From Bacteroidota bacterium (GTDB lineage: Bacteria > Bacteroidota > Bacteroidia > Cytophagales > Cyclobacteriaceae), in assembly GCA_013285945.1 (NCBI GenBank), contig JABDGP010000003.1:17817-81816 (forward strand): a stretch of 64,000 nucleotides of DNA, in the 5' to 3' direction. Below the pieces are notes generated by a model, which searched no databases, was not told the DNA's origin, and saw nothing but the letters and a program-made list of their open reading frames with translations. The translations under genes and the position numbers were made by a program. Of the stretch, positions 16,801 to 25,272 are shown piece after piece. Position 1 is the first letter of the stretch, and every line of letters starts with the position of its first letter.

Positions 16801-18938
16801 TTGCGACTGATAATAAAGCAAGGATCATTAAAATATCGAACGGCACAACGGTCAGTGTAATAGCTACGTTGCCAACGCTGAACGATGGGAGCAGAGCATT
16901 AACGATTGGCTCGGATGGGTATTTATACAGCACCGTGGCTGAAGGCCTTAGTAGTTTTATAAGGATGGGAGCAATTATTAAAATGGCCAAAGATGGAAGT
17001 AATTATCAAAGCCTTTATACCTTTCCCTACATCGGAGGATCAATTCCATATCCGAATGGGAAAGACCCCGAAGCCTCACTACTTGAGTACAAGGGCAAAC
17101 TGTACGGTACTTGCTATTCAAACGGTTCTACCACAAATGACGATGGCACTATTTTCTCAATCAACATGGATGGCACGGGATTCATAAAGCTTTATGATTT
17201 CCCTGATAACACTCCAAATAGTCCACGTCAACAACAACTTATTATTGTAGACCCTAACGCTGTAAAAGCATCGATTACTCTTACTGCCGGCAGCGCTATC
17301 GCTAAAAGAAATACAGAGGTACTCGTTCCTGTTTCAGTGCAGCATTTCCAAAACATCGTCTCTTCTCAATTCGAAGTAAGTTGGGATCCGGCCGTAGTCA
17401 CTTTTGCCGATGTAGAAAATTTTGGATTGAACGGCATGGATCAATCTGCTTTTGGCATCACTCAAGTTTCTTCGGGCAAATTAATAGTGTCGTGGGTGGA
17501 GCCCAATTTGGTTCCTCAATCCAAAGCCGATGGAAGTTCACTTTTCAGTATTCGTTTCAAACTTACAGGTAATTATGGAGCCACCACGCCCATCACCATT
17601 CGCAATGTAGAGTTGGGCGAGCCTGGCGTTCCCACCTATCGGCCAGTTGCTAATGTAATTACCCAGGCCGGAACTGTAACTATCGACCCTGCCGTAACAA
17701 TAAGCGGCAATGTTTTATATAGTAATAATGAGGGCATCCAAAATGCGCAACTTAACTTGAGTGGCTCTTCAACATCAAGTACTACTAGCAATGCGACAGG
17801 CCAGTACACTTTTACAGTAGCGCCTGACACGTTAACTGACACGTACACGATCACTCCTTCCAAAACCAACGATCCCAATCCGTTGAATGGTATTGATGTA
17901 CAAGACATCGCGCTGATTAGAAGACAGATATTGCAAACACAACCGTTCACCAGCCCATATCAATGGATTGCAGCTGATGTAAACCAAAACAAAACGGTAA
18001 CTACACTTGATATTGTCTTCATTCAGGCATTAATACTGGGCATGCAAAGTGACTTTCCCAATGGCGTCCAATGGACATTCCTCCCTAATGATTTTATTTT
18101 AGATCCTAATGATCATTTTACCTATCCGCAAGACAAAACATTGACACTAAACGATCTGGAGTTTTCTCCCTCCGTTGATTTCATCGGCATAAAACTGGGT
18201 GACGCAAATAACAGCCGCGACAACAGTCAGTCGGGAAGAATAGCATCTGGTGATGAATTAATTTTTGATATCCGCCAGGAAGTACTGGTTGGTGATGCCG
18301 CCCAAAAATTAATAGAAATACCCATTCGAGTAAAGAACTTCAACTCTATCTCGGGGTACCAATTCACATTGACATGGGATAATCAAAAACTGGAATATGT
18401 AAGTGTTACGAATAAAAATACCGTCTCTTCGTTTGGCGATAATAAGATAGCTAATGGAAAGCTGACCGTCCTGTGGGATGACCTGTTGGGAAAATCGACA
18501 AGTTTAAATGATAAAGAAGAGCTTTTTGATGTGCGCTTCAAATCCACTACAGGCAATTATAAAGATGTCAATATCAATGGCGCTGTAACTGAAGTCAAAG
18601 TCTACGATACAGAACTAAATTCTAAGCCCTATATCGTGACTTGGAGCGAACTGGATAAAATAGATTACTCGAGGTTAACAAGCATCTACCCCAATCCATT
18701 TGAGGAAAAGGTCTTTATCGAGCTTTACTCGGAAACAGCTGAAGAAGTACTAATAAACATAACAGACATTATGGGAAAGAATATTCGACAAATGAAGTGG
18801 GAAGTAACCTCAGGCAAAAACACCCTTCAATGGGATGGTCAGGATATGGGCGGAGCAAGGCAGGCACCAGGCATATACATCTTTACTATTCAAAGGAGCC
18901 AGGACATTGTAAATGCTAAGGTTATCATGGTGAAGTAG
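13830..18938 (+). CDS. Giant secreted T9SS protein with Asp-box, GloVer-like, cohesin and dockerin-like domains
   Basis: 1702 residues. The signal peptide ends ANAQ (about residue 25). Residues ~120-670 carry about ten Asp-box (BNR/sialidase-like) motifs such as SSDGGYTW, SKDNGDTW, SVDGGVTW and SSDNGNTW, predicting a beta-propeller. Residues ~710-790 look like a fibronectin III domain. Residues ~800-1135 hold GloVer-like repeats (DGYLYG..., then DGTGF-type turns and LYxF). Residues ~1146-1280 are cohesin-like (LVPVSVQHFQNIVSSQFEVSWD). Residues ~1290-1340 are a carboxypeptidase-regulatory-like fold, then a dockerin-like segment (~1347-1410, ending ADVNQNKTVTTLDIVFIQ). A second cohesin-like domain is at ~1474-1604. 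The C-terminal ~85 residues are a type A T9SS sorting domain (SIYPNPFEEKVFIE ... GIYIFTI). It should be exported by T9SS and attached to the cell surface or released. No catalytic site is evident. Confidence 0.88.
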   Translation: MRRHQLHLLVITHCLILTFPRFANAQQVSQTPPPGWEKIVKQKADALDHNFPLDKRAHRLQNAAEHKPLLQSALKNKVNQSKQARVIGSNYQWEKLHTESEGGFTNDIVSVNNVLFMSHYDELFKSSDGGYTWNFVLKAPSDVYGNANFNSDDVKIFTSGTNILFGDHLSKDNGDTWQVVMLGTNPRPSFYVPLSHGLLGSDIYTGTYYHGIYKSTDLGNSYATLNNGLFFDGSFYSGIESIQFYNNQPVISVNGNGLGGGGIWKFDGSSWIKCVGNGLPMGSWNGGTTNFYYITNIGFLNSAWYASTNNGVYVSNDQGTNWTKLNLPDVFTAPWPPVYYKVNIVNGKIYAAYYNDLYISVDGGVTWIHRQLPYNADIKRVTESGNDIVAATSNGVYRSADSGISWQPSNKGFERRYYNAFNTFKDYGNNSFASSNPGGVISSTDKGSTWVPFNNGLNTLNSTIGLYSSNSDLYVNDAGVYKADLSNNAWSPIGQNFPVTYITDMKTTSAGTYVLGSSLFFSANGSTWTNIFQGVKDSNGDLLPDGEVSAILIDQCVFYLGTYDYGFYRSTDNGASWQTLNFNGGGIYQIEKIASTFYLISDAGLYKSSDNGNTWTLIDFSSYNTSTSICYPSSIINDNGRVILGLSLVYSYNQFEKAFILVSDDGVTWDQYGSDLSSEYGSAYQLIGNYIYLGSLHGLWRIPFSLPDPIPFSTNITYRSFTVNWNYSSNKANDAVQLFISETSDFSKFVEYDVVESGKSFTVYGLKPSSTYYWKISSPAGNSQVMSITTTLNPKPDNTQLWGVTAIGSSSGDGTNIFSIDADGSDFREIYSNLFTYGFGIIQASDGYVYSIGVTDTQGAGGIAELAAIYKTKPDGSGAVLFYSDPSFNPNNVGIMEASDGNFYGTNGFGIYKITKSGIFQQIFSLPARALSQTLTEGNDGYLYGVCGSTVYKIDKNGNGYSVLYTFSIGNGTTGTFVKDLNGDLYGKYYFATDNKARIIKISNGTTVSVIATLPTLNDGSRALTIGSDGYLYSTVAEGLSSFIRMGAIIKMAKDGSNYQSLYTFPYIGGSIPYPNGKDPEASLLEYKGKLYGTCYSNGSTTNDDGTIFSINMDGTGFIKLYDFPDNTPNSPRQQQLIIVDPNAVKASITLTAGSAIAKRNTEVLVPVSVQHFQNIVSSQFEVSWDPAVVTFADVENFGLNGMDQSAFGITQVSSGKLIVSWVEPNLVPQSKADGSSLFSIRFKLTGNYGATTPITIRNVELGEPGVPTYRPVANVITQAGTVTIDPAVTISGNVLYSNNEGIQNAQLNLSGSSTSSTTSNATGQYTFTVAPDTLTDTYTITPSKTNDPNPLNGIDVQDIALIRRQILQTQPFTSPYQWIAADVNQNKTVTTLDIVFIQALILGMQSDFPNGVQWTFLPNDFILDPNDHFTYPQDKTLTLNDLEFSPSVDFIGIKLGDANNSRDNSQSGRIASGDELIFDIRQEVLVGDAAQKLIEIPIRVKNFNSISGYQFTLTWDNQKLEYVSVTNKNTVSSFGDNKIANGKLTVLWDDLLGKSTSLNDKEELFDVRFKSTTGNYKDVNINGAVTEVKVYDTELNSKPYIVTWSELDKIDYSRLTSIYPNPFEEKVFIELYSETAEEVLINITDIMGKNIRQMKWEVTSGKNTLQWDGQDMGGARQAPGIYIFTIQRSQDIVNAKVIMVK

Positions 18939-18960
18939 ACAGTAACCAAGAAATAACACC

Positions 18961-18994
18961 AACCCGTTTGCGCAACTGTGCAGCGGGTTTTTTT
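18961..18994 (+). terminator. Terminator of the exoprotein gene
   Basis: AACCCG (18961-18966) pairs with CGGGTT (18984-18989), with partial GC-rich pairing inside, followed by a T-run to 18994. It lies 22 bases after the stop. Confidence 0.8.
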
Positions 18995-19045
18995 ATGAAG
19001 ATTCCTTCCAATTGACTCGCTACCTAACATTCCGGCAGATCGAAT

Positions 19046-19053
19046 TATATTTG
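19046..19053 (+). promoter_or_regulatory. -7 element (TATATTTG) upstream of the VanZ-like gene
   Basis: TATATTTG matches TAnnTTTG and lies 41 bases before the ATG at 19095. No convincing TTG box at the expected distance was seen. Confidence 0.5.
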
Positions 19054-19094
19054 CCTTCGGTTAACTCACCGCCAAATTTGAATCTTAGCGTATC

Positions 19095-19472
19095 ATGCGT
19101 ACCCTGATCTTTAAGCGAATCACCGCTATCGTCTTTTTTATACTTATCATCATGGGGTCTTCAATTCCAGGAGGAAAAATTCCATATGTATTTCAGCTTA
19201 CACCCGACAAATTAATCCACTGCGTGGAATACATGATTATGGGGTTTCTAATTGTACGATGGGTAGCTGCCGAATTTAGCTCCTCGTCTTGGGCAAAAGT
19301 TATTTTATTAACTCTGGTAATTGGTGCCCTTTGCGGAATGACCGATGAACTTTACCAGCATTTAACACCTAATCGCACACCAGACTTCTACGACTGGTGT
19401 CTGGACTTTACCGGAGTAGGTCTAAGCATTCCGGCGTTTTCATTTTGGAGAAAGAAAATTTTCATTGAATAA
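19095..19472 (+). CDS. VanZ-like membrane protein
   Basis: 125 residues with about four hydrophobic segments. The pattern near the start (IMGSSIPGGKIP), then DKLIHCVEYMIMGFLI, and DELYQHLTPNRTPDFYDWCLDFTGVGLSI matches the VanZ-like family, whose hallmarks are the DKxxHxxxY and DExxQxxxPxRxxxxxDxxxNxxG motifs. Here Asn of the last motif is replaced (CLDFTGVG). The biochemical role of VanZ-like proteins is not established; VanZ itself gives low-level teicoplanin resistance. The gene ends 6 bases before purT, so cotranscription is likely. Confidence 0.85.
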   Translation: MRTLIFKRITAIVFFILIIMGSSIPGGKIPYVFQLTPDKLIHCVEYMIMGFLIVRWVAAEFSSSSWAKVILLTLVIGALCGMTDELYQHLTPNRTPDFYDWCLDFTGVGLSIPAFSFWRKKIFIE

Positions 19473-19478
19473 AATTAA

Positions 19479-20678
19479 ATGGCAACTAATCAAAGCTCTA
19501 TCAAAATAGGAACACCACTTACCTCGTCTGCTATCAAAGTGATGATGCTTGGCTCTGGTGAGCTGGGCAAAGAAGTTGTCATTGAGTTTCAGCGGTATGG
19601 AGTGGAAGTAATTGCCGTTGACCGCTATGACACTGCACCAGCCATGCAGGTGGCACATCGCAGTTATACCATTTCTATGCTGGATGGTGAAGCGCTTCGC
19701 AATCTTATTTATAAAGAGAAACCGGATTTTATTGTTCCCGAAGTGGAAGCTATTGCCACAGATACATTAGTTGAACTAGAGAAAGAAGGTTTTCGGGTAA
19801 TCCCTACGGCCAACGCTGCCAGGCTTACAATGAATCGCGAAGGTATCCGAACTTTAGCTGCTGAAAAGCTGAAACTAAAAACTTCACCCTATCGATTTGC
19901 CGCCTCAAAGGAAGAATTCATCGTGGCCGTAAAATTCATCGGAATTCCGTGTGTCATAAAACCGATCATGAGTTCATCGGGCAAAGGCCAGAGTTTAATA
20001 AAATCAGAAGCCGACATAGACAAAGCGTGGACCTACTCACAGGAAGGATCGCGAAGTGGCGGTGGGAAAGTAATTATAGAAGGTTTTATCGATTTTGATT
20101 TTGAGATTACACTGCTCACAATCAAGCACAAAGATGGCGTTTCGTTTTGCGAGCCAATCGGGCACCGGCAAGAGCATGGCGACTATCAGGAGTCGTGGCA
20201 GCCGCACCCCATGACCGGAAAAGCTTTGCGCGCCTCGCAAGACATTGCAATGAAAGTGGTCAATGAATTAGGCGGAGCAGGAATCTTTGGCGTTGAGTTT
20301 TTTGTCAAAGGTGACGAAGTTTATTTTAGCGAGCTCTCCCCTCGTCCACACGATACCGGCATGGTCACGATGATCTCTCAAGATCTGTCAGAATTTGCTT
20401 TGCATGTGCGCGCAATTTTAGGATTACCTATTCCGGTGATCCGGCAATATGGACCTTCTGCATCAAGTGTGATACTTGTAAAAGGCAAATCTCAAAATGT
20501 AATCTTCTCAGGATTAGAAGAGGCTTTAAAAGAACCCGACACGCAACTTCGATTGTTTGGCAAGCCTGAAGTGAACGGTGAGCGCAGAATGGGTGTTGGC
20601 CTTGCCAAAGGAAAGTCAATTGAGGAAGCAAGAGCAAAAGCTAATAAAGTAGCGGCAAGCATCAAATATTCCCTTTGA
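19479..20678 (+). CDS. purT: Formate-dependent GAR transformylase
   Basis: 399 residues, the usual length for PurT. An N-terminal dinucleotide-like fold ([20 protein letters not shown]) is followed by an ATP-grasp core with PVIKP-type lysine ([17 protein letters not shown]) and a metal-binding end [15 protein letters not shown]. It uses ATP and formate to make N-formyl-glycinamide ribonucleotide in purine synthesis, independent of 10-formyl-THF. The gene follows the VanZ-like gene closely. With guaA (23746) and apt (29481) it adds to purine supply, although the three are not in one operon. Confidence 0.95.
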   Translation: MATNQSSIKIGTPLTSSAIKVMMLGSGELGKEVVIEFQRYGVEVIAVDRYDTAPAMQVAHRSYTISMLDGEALRNLIYKEKPDFIVPEVEAIATDTLVELEKEGFRVIPTANAARLTMNREGIRTLAAEKLKLKTSPYRFAASKEEFIVAVKFIGIPCVIKPIMSSSGKGQSLIKSEADIDKAWTYSQEGSRSGGGKVIIEGFIDFDFEITLLTIKHKDGVSFCEPIGHRQEHGDYQESWQPHPMTGKALRASQDIAMKVVNELGGAGIFGVEFFVKGDEVYFSELSPRPHDTGMVTMISQDLSEFALHVRAILGLPIPVIRQYGPSASSVILVKGKSQNVIFSGLEEALKEPDTQLRLFGKPEVNGERRMGVGLAKGKSIEEARAKANKVAASIKYSL

Positions 20679-20774
20679 TAACAACCCCCTTGCAACTGTC
20701 GAAAATAACAATTAAACTTTCTCTATCGTTATATAGTCTAACCATCAATGCTAAAAATGCATTTTCTAAAAATT

Positions 20775-22295
20775 ATGAAAACAAAATCGAAAATTATCAA
20801 ATTGACTTGTTTGGTTTTATTGCTTTTTCAAGGCGGACTCTCTTTTTCGCAATCATATCAGGATAGCCTGAAAAAAGATGACGACGACATCATTACTTCC
20901 ATCGCTCCGTATCCGGCCGATGTGCGTAATGCGATTCTAGATGTATCGCAATATTCACAGAAACTGGTGAAAATCGAACGGATTCAGGCACGCACCAGCC
21001 AGTCTTTTCAAGATCAATTATCTTCTTATCCTCGTGAAGACCAGGAAAAATTCTATGAACTCGCTCGTTATCCTGAACTTATACATCAGTTGGTAGACGG
21101 ACCACCTCAAACTTTGGAGCAGGTTAAACCAACATTAACTAAATATCCACAAGAAGTTTCAGCTGCAGTGAGCGCGCTGTTTCCAATGCACCTGGCAGAT
21201 TTGCAGGCGATGGACAAAACTTACCAAACGTCTCAAAAAGCATTAAATGATATCATTCACGGCTTGCCAAGCGATGCACAAGCTGATTTTAATAAAGTTA
21301 TAAGCATGCCCGAAGTGATGAGTTTGCTCACTGAGAGAATCGACTTGGCGGTAAGCCTTGGTGATGCGTATAAAAACGATCCACAGGGAACCAAAAGAAA
21401 GCTTGACTCCTTGAGCACCCAAATCAATGCTCAGAATCAAAAAGATTTGGACGACTACAAGAAACAGGTGGAGAGTGATCCTAAGATGCAGGAAGAAATG
21501 AAGAAATCGGCTCAGGATTTTGCCGACAGCTATTCTGCAGACGGTGAACAAGGACCATCAGATGCCGTTCTTCCTCAAGATCCAAACGCGCAACAAGCGG
21601 CTCAGCAAAATCAGCAGCCACAAGTTGTGAACAACTACTATGGCTCTAATTATAATCCAAATCCTTATCCATATTGGTTTGGTTATCCCTACTGGTATGC
21701 AAGCCCAATCTGGTACCCACAACCATTATATTATCATACCGGATTTTATATAGGCGCGGGTGGTGCCGTTGTAGTTCTCGGGTTGCCTTCAAGAGCTTAT
21801 TCAGGATGGTTTTTCAACTATGGTTATCACCGATACCCACGCTACTATAACTATTGCAACACATATTATAATGCGCATCGGGTTTATGTCAACCACATTA
21901 ACAACGTCTACCATGGATTTAATAATTCGGTGAACAGGCATTTTGGCGGAATAGGTCGTCAGGGCAGAGAGGCAAATGTTCGTCGCGAAGCTGCTGCTAA
22001 CCGTAATGTGAATCGCAATGTAGAGCGCAATGTAAATCGTAACACAAACATAAATCGCAATACGAGTGTTAATCGTAACGTAAATGTCAATCGAAGCGCC
22101 CCTGCCAGCAACTTCCGTAATTCAATTAATACCAATACTGTTAATCATCAGGCCTACAATAATTTCCACGCCACACAGTTTCATCAACAAAGTTGGGGTG
22201 GCGTAGGTGGTGGTGGCAGTCGCCCAGCAGGAGGCGGAGGTGGTGCTGCTCATTTCGGTGGAGGTGGAGGTGGTGGTGGCCACAGGGGTCGATAA
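20775..22295 (+). CDS. Secreted protein with helical N-region and Asn/Arg- and Gly-rich C-terminus
   Basis: 506 residues from the ATG at 20775 (an in-frame ATG nine codons earlier is less suited to a signal peptide). The signal peptide ends SFSQ. Residues ~20-250 are helical and repeat a motif around YP (APYPADVRNAILD, SSYPREDQEKF, ARYPELIHQLV, TKYPQEVSAAV), which recalls DUF3300-type proteins. A Gln-rich linker and a Tyr/Pro/Trp-rich stretch follow. Then come about ten NRN(V/T)-type repeats (residues ~410-450) and a tail of glycine runs ending GGHRGR. The low-complexity tail is translated from GGT/GGC-rich DNA. I know no function for it. The next two genes, a DUF4136 lipoprotein and a beta-barrel, suggest an envelope role. 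Confidence 0.75.
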   Translation: MKTKSKIIKLTCLVLLLFQGGLSFSQSYQDSLKKDDDDIITSIAPYPADVRNAILDVSQYSQKLVKIERIQARTSQSFQDQLSSYPREDQEKFYELARYPELIHQLVDGPPQTLEQVKPTLTKYPQEVSAAVSALFPMHLADLQAMDKTYQTSQKALNDIIHGLPSDAQADFNKVISMPEVMSLLTERIDLAVSLGDAYKNDPQGTKRKLDSLSTQINAQNQKDLDDYKKQVESDPKMQEEMKKSAQDFADSYSADGEQGPSDAVLPQDPNAQQAAQQNQQPQVVNNYYGSNYNPNPYPYWFGYPYWYASPIWYPQPLYYHTGFYIGAGGAVVVLGLPSRAYSGWFFNYGYHRYPRYYNYCNTYYNAHRVYVNHINNVYHGFNNSVNRHFGGIGRQGREANVRREAAANRNVNRNVERNVNRNTNINRNTSVNRNVNVNRSAPASNFRNSINTNTVNHQAYNNFHATQFHQQSWGGVGGGGSRPAGGGGGAAHFGGGGGGGGHRGR

Positions 22296-22332
22296 GTAAC
22301 GCTGAGTTCTATAACTTGATGTAATCATCAGT

Positions 22333-22965
22333 ATGAAAAAAAAATGCTCCATTGTAATAGTTGCCGTAATGATTTTGGCGGGCTGTCAGCCTAAGCCTGA
22401 TGCGGGGGACCTTGTGAAGAATATGGTGGTTTCCACGCAATATGACAATACAACTGACTTCACGAAGTATTCAACATACTATCTTGCATTGGACACCGTC
22501 AGTTACTTTAATAGCGACGACCCATATGCGGCCGATACACTGCAGTGCGATGCTTGCAACGGATACTCAAATCAGCTCGGAAGTTACCCCGGAGTAATAA
22601 CAAGCGAGGTAAAAGCCAGATTGGACGCAATTGGTTATAAGCAAGTTCCGAGAAATCAGAATCCCGACTTAAAAATCTATGTATTCATCATAGAAAATTA
22701 TAATGTTTCTCAATCGTACAACTACAGCCCTTACGGATATGGTTACGGGTATGGATTTGGGTACGGAGGTGGCTATTACCCTACAGTCAGTGTTTCTGAT
22801 CAGGCCGATTTATATATTGAGATTTTTGATTTAACGAACCACAGCAAACCTCTGTGGTTATGTGATATAGGTGATCTTGTTTCCTCGCCAGATCCAAATG
22901 GTTCTATTACTATACGTTCCATTGACCAAGCCTTTCAACAATCTTCTTACATCAAGAAAAAATAA
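22333..22965 (+). CDS. DUF4136 lipoprotein
   Basis: 210 residues. The lipobox LAGC (about residues 14-18) marks a lipoprotein. The rest fits DUF4136: VSTQYDNTTDFTKYSTYYL near the start and QNPDLKIYVFIIENYN in the middle, with a Tyr/Gly-rich loop (YGYGYGFGYGGGYY) before the final beta strands. It starts 37 bases after the glycine-rich protein gene and is followed by the beta-barrel gene with one base between stop and start, so the three probably form an operon. The function of the family is unknown. Confidence 0.85.
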   Translation: MKKKCSIVIVAVMILAGCQPKPDAGDLVKNMVVSTQYDNTTDFTKYSTYYLALDTVSYFNSDDPYAADTLQCDACNGYSNQLGSYPGVITSEVKARLDAIGYKQVPRNQNPDLKIYVFIIENYNVSQSYNYSPYGYGYGYGFGYGGGYYPTVSVSDQADLYIEIFDLTNHSKPLWLCDIGDLVSSPDPNGSITIRSIDQAFQQSSYIKKK

Positions 22966-22966
22966 T

Positions 22967-23704
22967 ATGAAGAAGCTTCTTTTAATATTCGTACTTAGCT
23001 CAGCTTGCTTCGTTAGTGGGAAGGCACAGTACTATTATGATCGTTCAAAAAATCCGGATAGAGTTGTCAGTCCAAGGGCAGAAAAAAAATCAAGAACAGA
23101 TAATAAATCAGACAGGGACTTTGACAAATTCTTTTTCCTATCGTGGGATACCAATAAGCCAATGTCTAATACTGACTTTATCGGCCAGTCAAGTTCACTT
23201 GGAACCAAATTGGGGTTTCGCAAAAGGCTAAATGATGAAGACAAGCTATGGGTTGGAGGAGATTTCGGCTGGGCTGTTTATAAACAGTATATGCCATTTC
23301 AGACGTATCAATACGGCACATCTGCAGTAAGTACCGACTTATACAATTACTCTTATAATTATAGCCTTACGGCAAACATCGATTACTTTTTCTTTTCTAT
23401 GGAAAAGATTGTTGTTCCCTATGCCGGTTTTGGCGTGGGCGTTGCTTATGACAAGTTCAGCCAATATTATAATATTTATGCTGGTTCGAGCGATTCATGG
23501 GGGCTTCAAATCCGGCCAGAGGTTGGGGTTTTGATAGGCTTCAAGGCGAATTCTGCCTGGAGGATCAAAGCTTCTTATCACTACGACTATGCTTCGAATG
23601 CAAGCAACCTCGTCAACAACAATTTCATAACACCCGGCAATAATAACTACACCAACTTCATCAATACAGGATTCCAGATTGGCATTGTGAAAATGGCCTG
23701 GTAA
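22967..23704 (+). CDS. Outer membrane beta-barrel protein
   Basis: 245 residues from the ATG at 22967, chosen because it directly follows the stop of the lipoprotein gene and gives a signal peptide ending GKAQ; a longer in-frame reading would overlap the lipoprotein gene. The mature part has amphipathic strands with alternating aromatic residues ([43 protein letters not shown]) and a final [13 protein letters not shown], typical of an 8-10-strand porin-like barrel. It is likely cotranscribed with the two preceding envelope genes. The specific function is unknown. Confidence 0.8.
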   Translation: MKKLLLIFVLSSACFVSGKAQYYYDRSKNPDRVVSPRAEKKSRTDNKSDRDFDKFFFLSWDTNKPMSNTDFIGQSSSLGTKLGFRKRLNDEDKLWVGGDFGWAVYKQYMPFQTYQYGTSAVSTDLYNYSYNYSLTANIDYFFFSMEKIVVPYAGFGVGVAYDKFSQYYNIYAGSSDSWGLQIRPEVGVLIGFKANSAWRIKASYHYDYASNASNLVNNNFITPGNNNYTNFINTGFQIGIVKMAW

Positions 23705-23734
23705 AAGTTTTATTGTTCTCTGGCCTTAACCTTT

Positions 23735-23742
23735 TATTTTTG
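23735..23742 (+). promoter_or_regulatory. -7 element (TATTTTTG) next to guaA start
   Basis: TATTTTTG is an exact TAnnTTTG match. It ends only 3 bases before the guaA ATG (23746), so a transcript from it would start at or inside the first codons. Either the transcript is leaderless or this match is fortuitous. Confidence 0.4.
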
Positions 23743-23745
23743 CAA

Positions 23746-25272
23746 ATGCCAGAGCAAATCCTCATCCTCGATTTCGGTTCGCAGTTTACCCAATTGATCG
23801 CCCGAAGGGTACGTGAGCTGAATGTTTATTGCGAAATCCACCCGTTTAACAACATTCCGGCCATTCATGAGGGAATCAAAGGTGTGATCCTTTCCGGGAG
23901 TCCATGCTCTGTGCGTGATACTGGTTCGCCGGATGTGGATATGAGCCTGTTTGGAAAAACTCCGGTACTGGGCGTGTGTTATGGCGCTCAATTGATCGCC
24001 CATAAAAACGGAGGCGAGGTTCTACCTTCACAGATTCGTGAGTACGGTCGTGCAAAACTTTCTACCGTAGATCACCACAACGAGCTACTTAAAGAGATTT
24101 CCATCGACTCTCAGGTATGGATGTCGCATGCCGATACGATTGCTTCAGTTCCCGAAAGCTTTGAAGTTACCGCCAGCACTCCATCAGTAAAAATTGCTGC
24201 TTATAAAATACGAAATCAAAAAATATACGGAATCCAGTTCCATCCGGAAGTAACCCATACACTTGAAGGGAAAAATCTGCTTCGAAATTTTGTTGTACAC
24301 ATCTGCAGCTGTGCTCAAGACTGGACTCCAGACCAATTCGTTGAAACTACTATAGCTGATTTAAAAAATAAACTAGGCAATGATAAAGTAGTCATGGCGC
24401 TTTCGGGAGGAGTTGACTCTACAGTTGCTGCCACCCTCATTCATAAAGCCATCGGGAAAAACCTTTATTGCATTTTTGTAGACAATGGGTTGCTTCGCAA
24501 AGGCGAATTCGAGCAAGTGCTCGCTTCCTATGAAGGAATGGGCCTGAACATCAAAGGCATTGACGCTAAACAGAAATTCTACTCAGCTTTGGAAAACTTA
24601 AAAGATCCAGAAGCTAAGCGTAAGGCAATCGGAAAAACATTCATTGATGTGTTTGACGAAGAGTCCCATAAACTTTCGGATGTAAAATGGCTTGGTCAGG
24701 GAACAATTTATCCGGATGTAATCGAATCTGTTTCGATTAAGGGTCCGTCGGCAACTATCAAATCGCACCACAACGTTGGTGGCCTTCCTGAGAAAATGAA
24801 ATTGAAGGTAGTAGAACCTTTAAATACTCTGTTTAAAGATGAAGTGCGCTTGGTTGGAAAAACCCTGCACATTGATCCATCTATCCTGGGCCGGCATCCA
24901 TTTCCAGGCCCGGGCTTGGGAATTCGGATTTTAGGTGACATTGATCCCGCTAAGATAAAAGTGCTGCAAGCTGCCGACCATATTTTTATAAGCGCTTTAC
25001 GCAAGCATAATCTTTACGAAAAAGTATGGCAGGCCGGCGCGATACTTTTGCCTGTATATTCGGTTGGTGTAATGGGCGATGAACGCACGTACGAGCAAGT
25101 GATTGCACTCCGTGCAGTAGTGAGTGTAGATGGGATGACAGCCGACTGGGCTCATTTGCCACATGAGTTTCTCAGCGAAGTTTCTTCAGATATTATCAAC
25201 AAAGTAAAAGGTATCAATCGGGTAGTTTACGATATCAGTTCAAAGCCTCCGGCAACCATCGAATGGGAATGA
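23746..25272 (+). CDS. guaA: GMP synthase (glutamine-hydrolysing)
   Basis: 508 residues from ATG 23746 ([16 protein letters not shown]). The open frame extends 11 codons further, but the family start is at this ATG. The class I glutaminase domain has the nucleophile in GVCYGAQ (about residue 80) and the His-Glu pair in FHPEVTHT. The ATP-pyrophosphatase domain has the P-loop SGGVDSTV, and the C-terminal dimerisation domain ends TIEWE. It converts XMP to GMP using ATP and glutamine. The stop codon TGA overlaps the ATG of the next gene (ATGA). Confidence 0.97.
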   Translation: MPEQILILDFGSQFTQLIARRVRELNVYCEIHPFNNIPAIHEGIKGVILSGSPCSVRDTGSPDVDMSLFGKTPVLGVCYGAQLIAHKNGGEVLPSQIREYGRAKLSTVDHHNELLKEISIDSQVWMSHADTIASVPESFEVTASTPSVKIAAYKIRNQKIYGIQFHPEVTHTLEGKNLLRNFVVHICSCAQDWTPDQFVETTIADLKNKLGNDKVVMALSGGVDSTVAATLIHKAIGKNLYCIFVDNGLLRKGEFEQVLASYEGMGLNIKGIDAKQKFYSALENLKDPEAKRKAIGKTFIDVFDEESHKLSDVKWLGQGTIYPDVIESVSIKGPSATIKSHHNVGGLPEKMKLKVVEPLNTLFKDEVRLVGKTLHIDPSILGRHPFPGPGLGIRILGDIDPAKIKVLQAADHIFISALRKHNLYEKVWQAGAILLPVYSVGVMGDERTYEQVIALRAVVSVDGMTADWAHLPHEFLSEVSSDIINKVKGINRVVYDISSKPPATIEWE

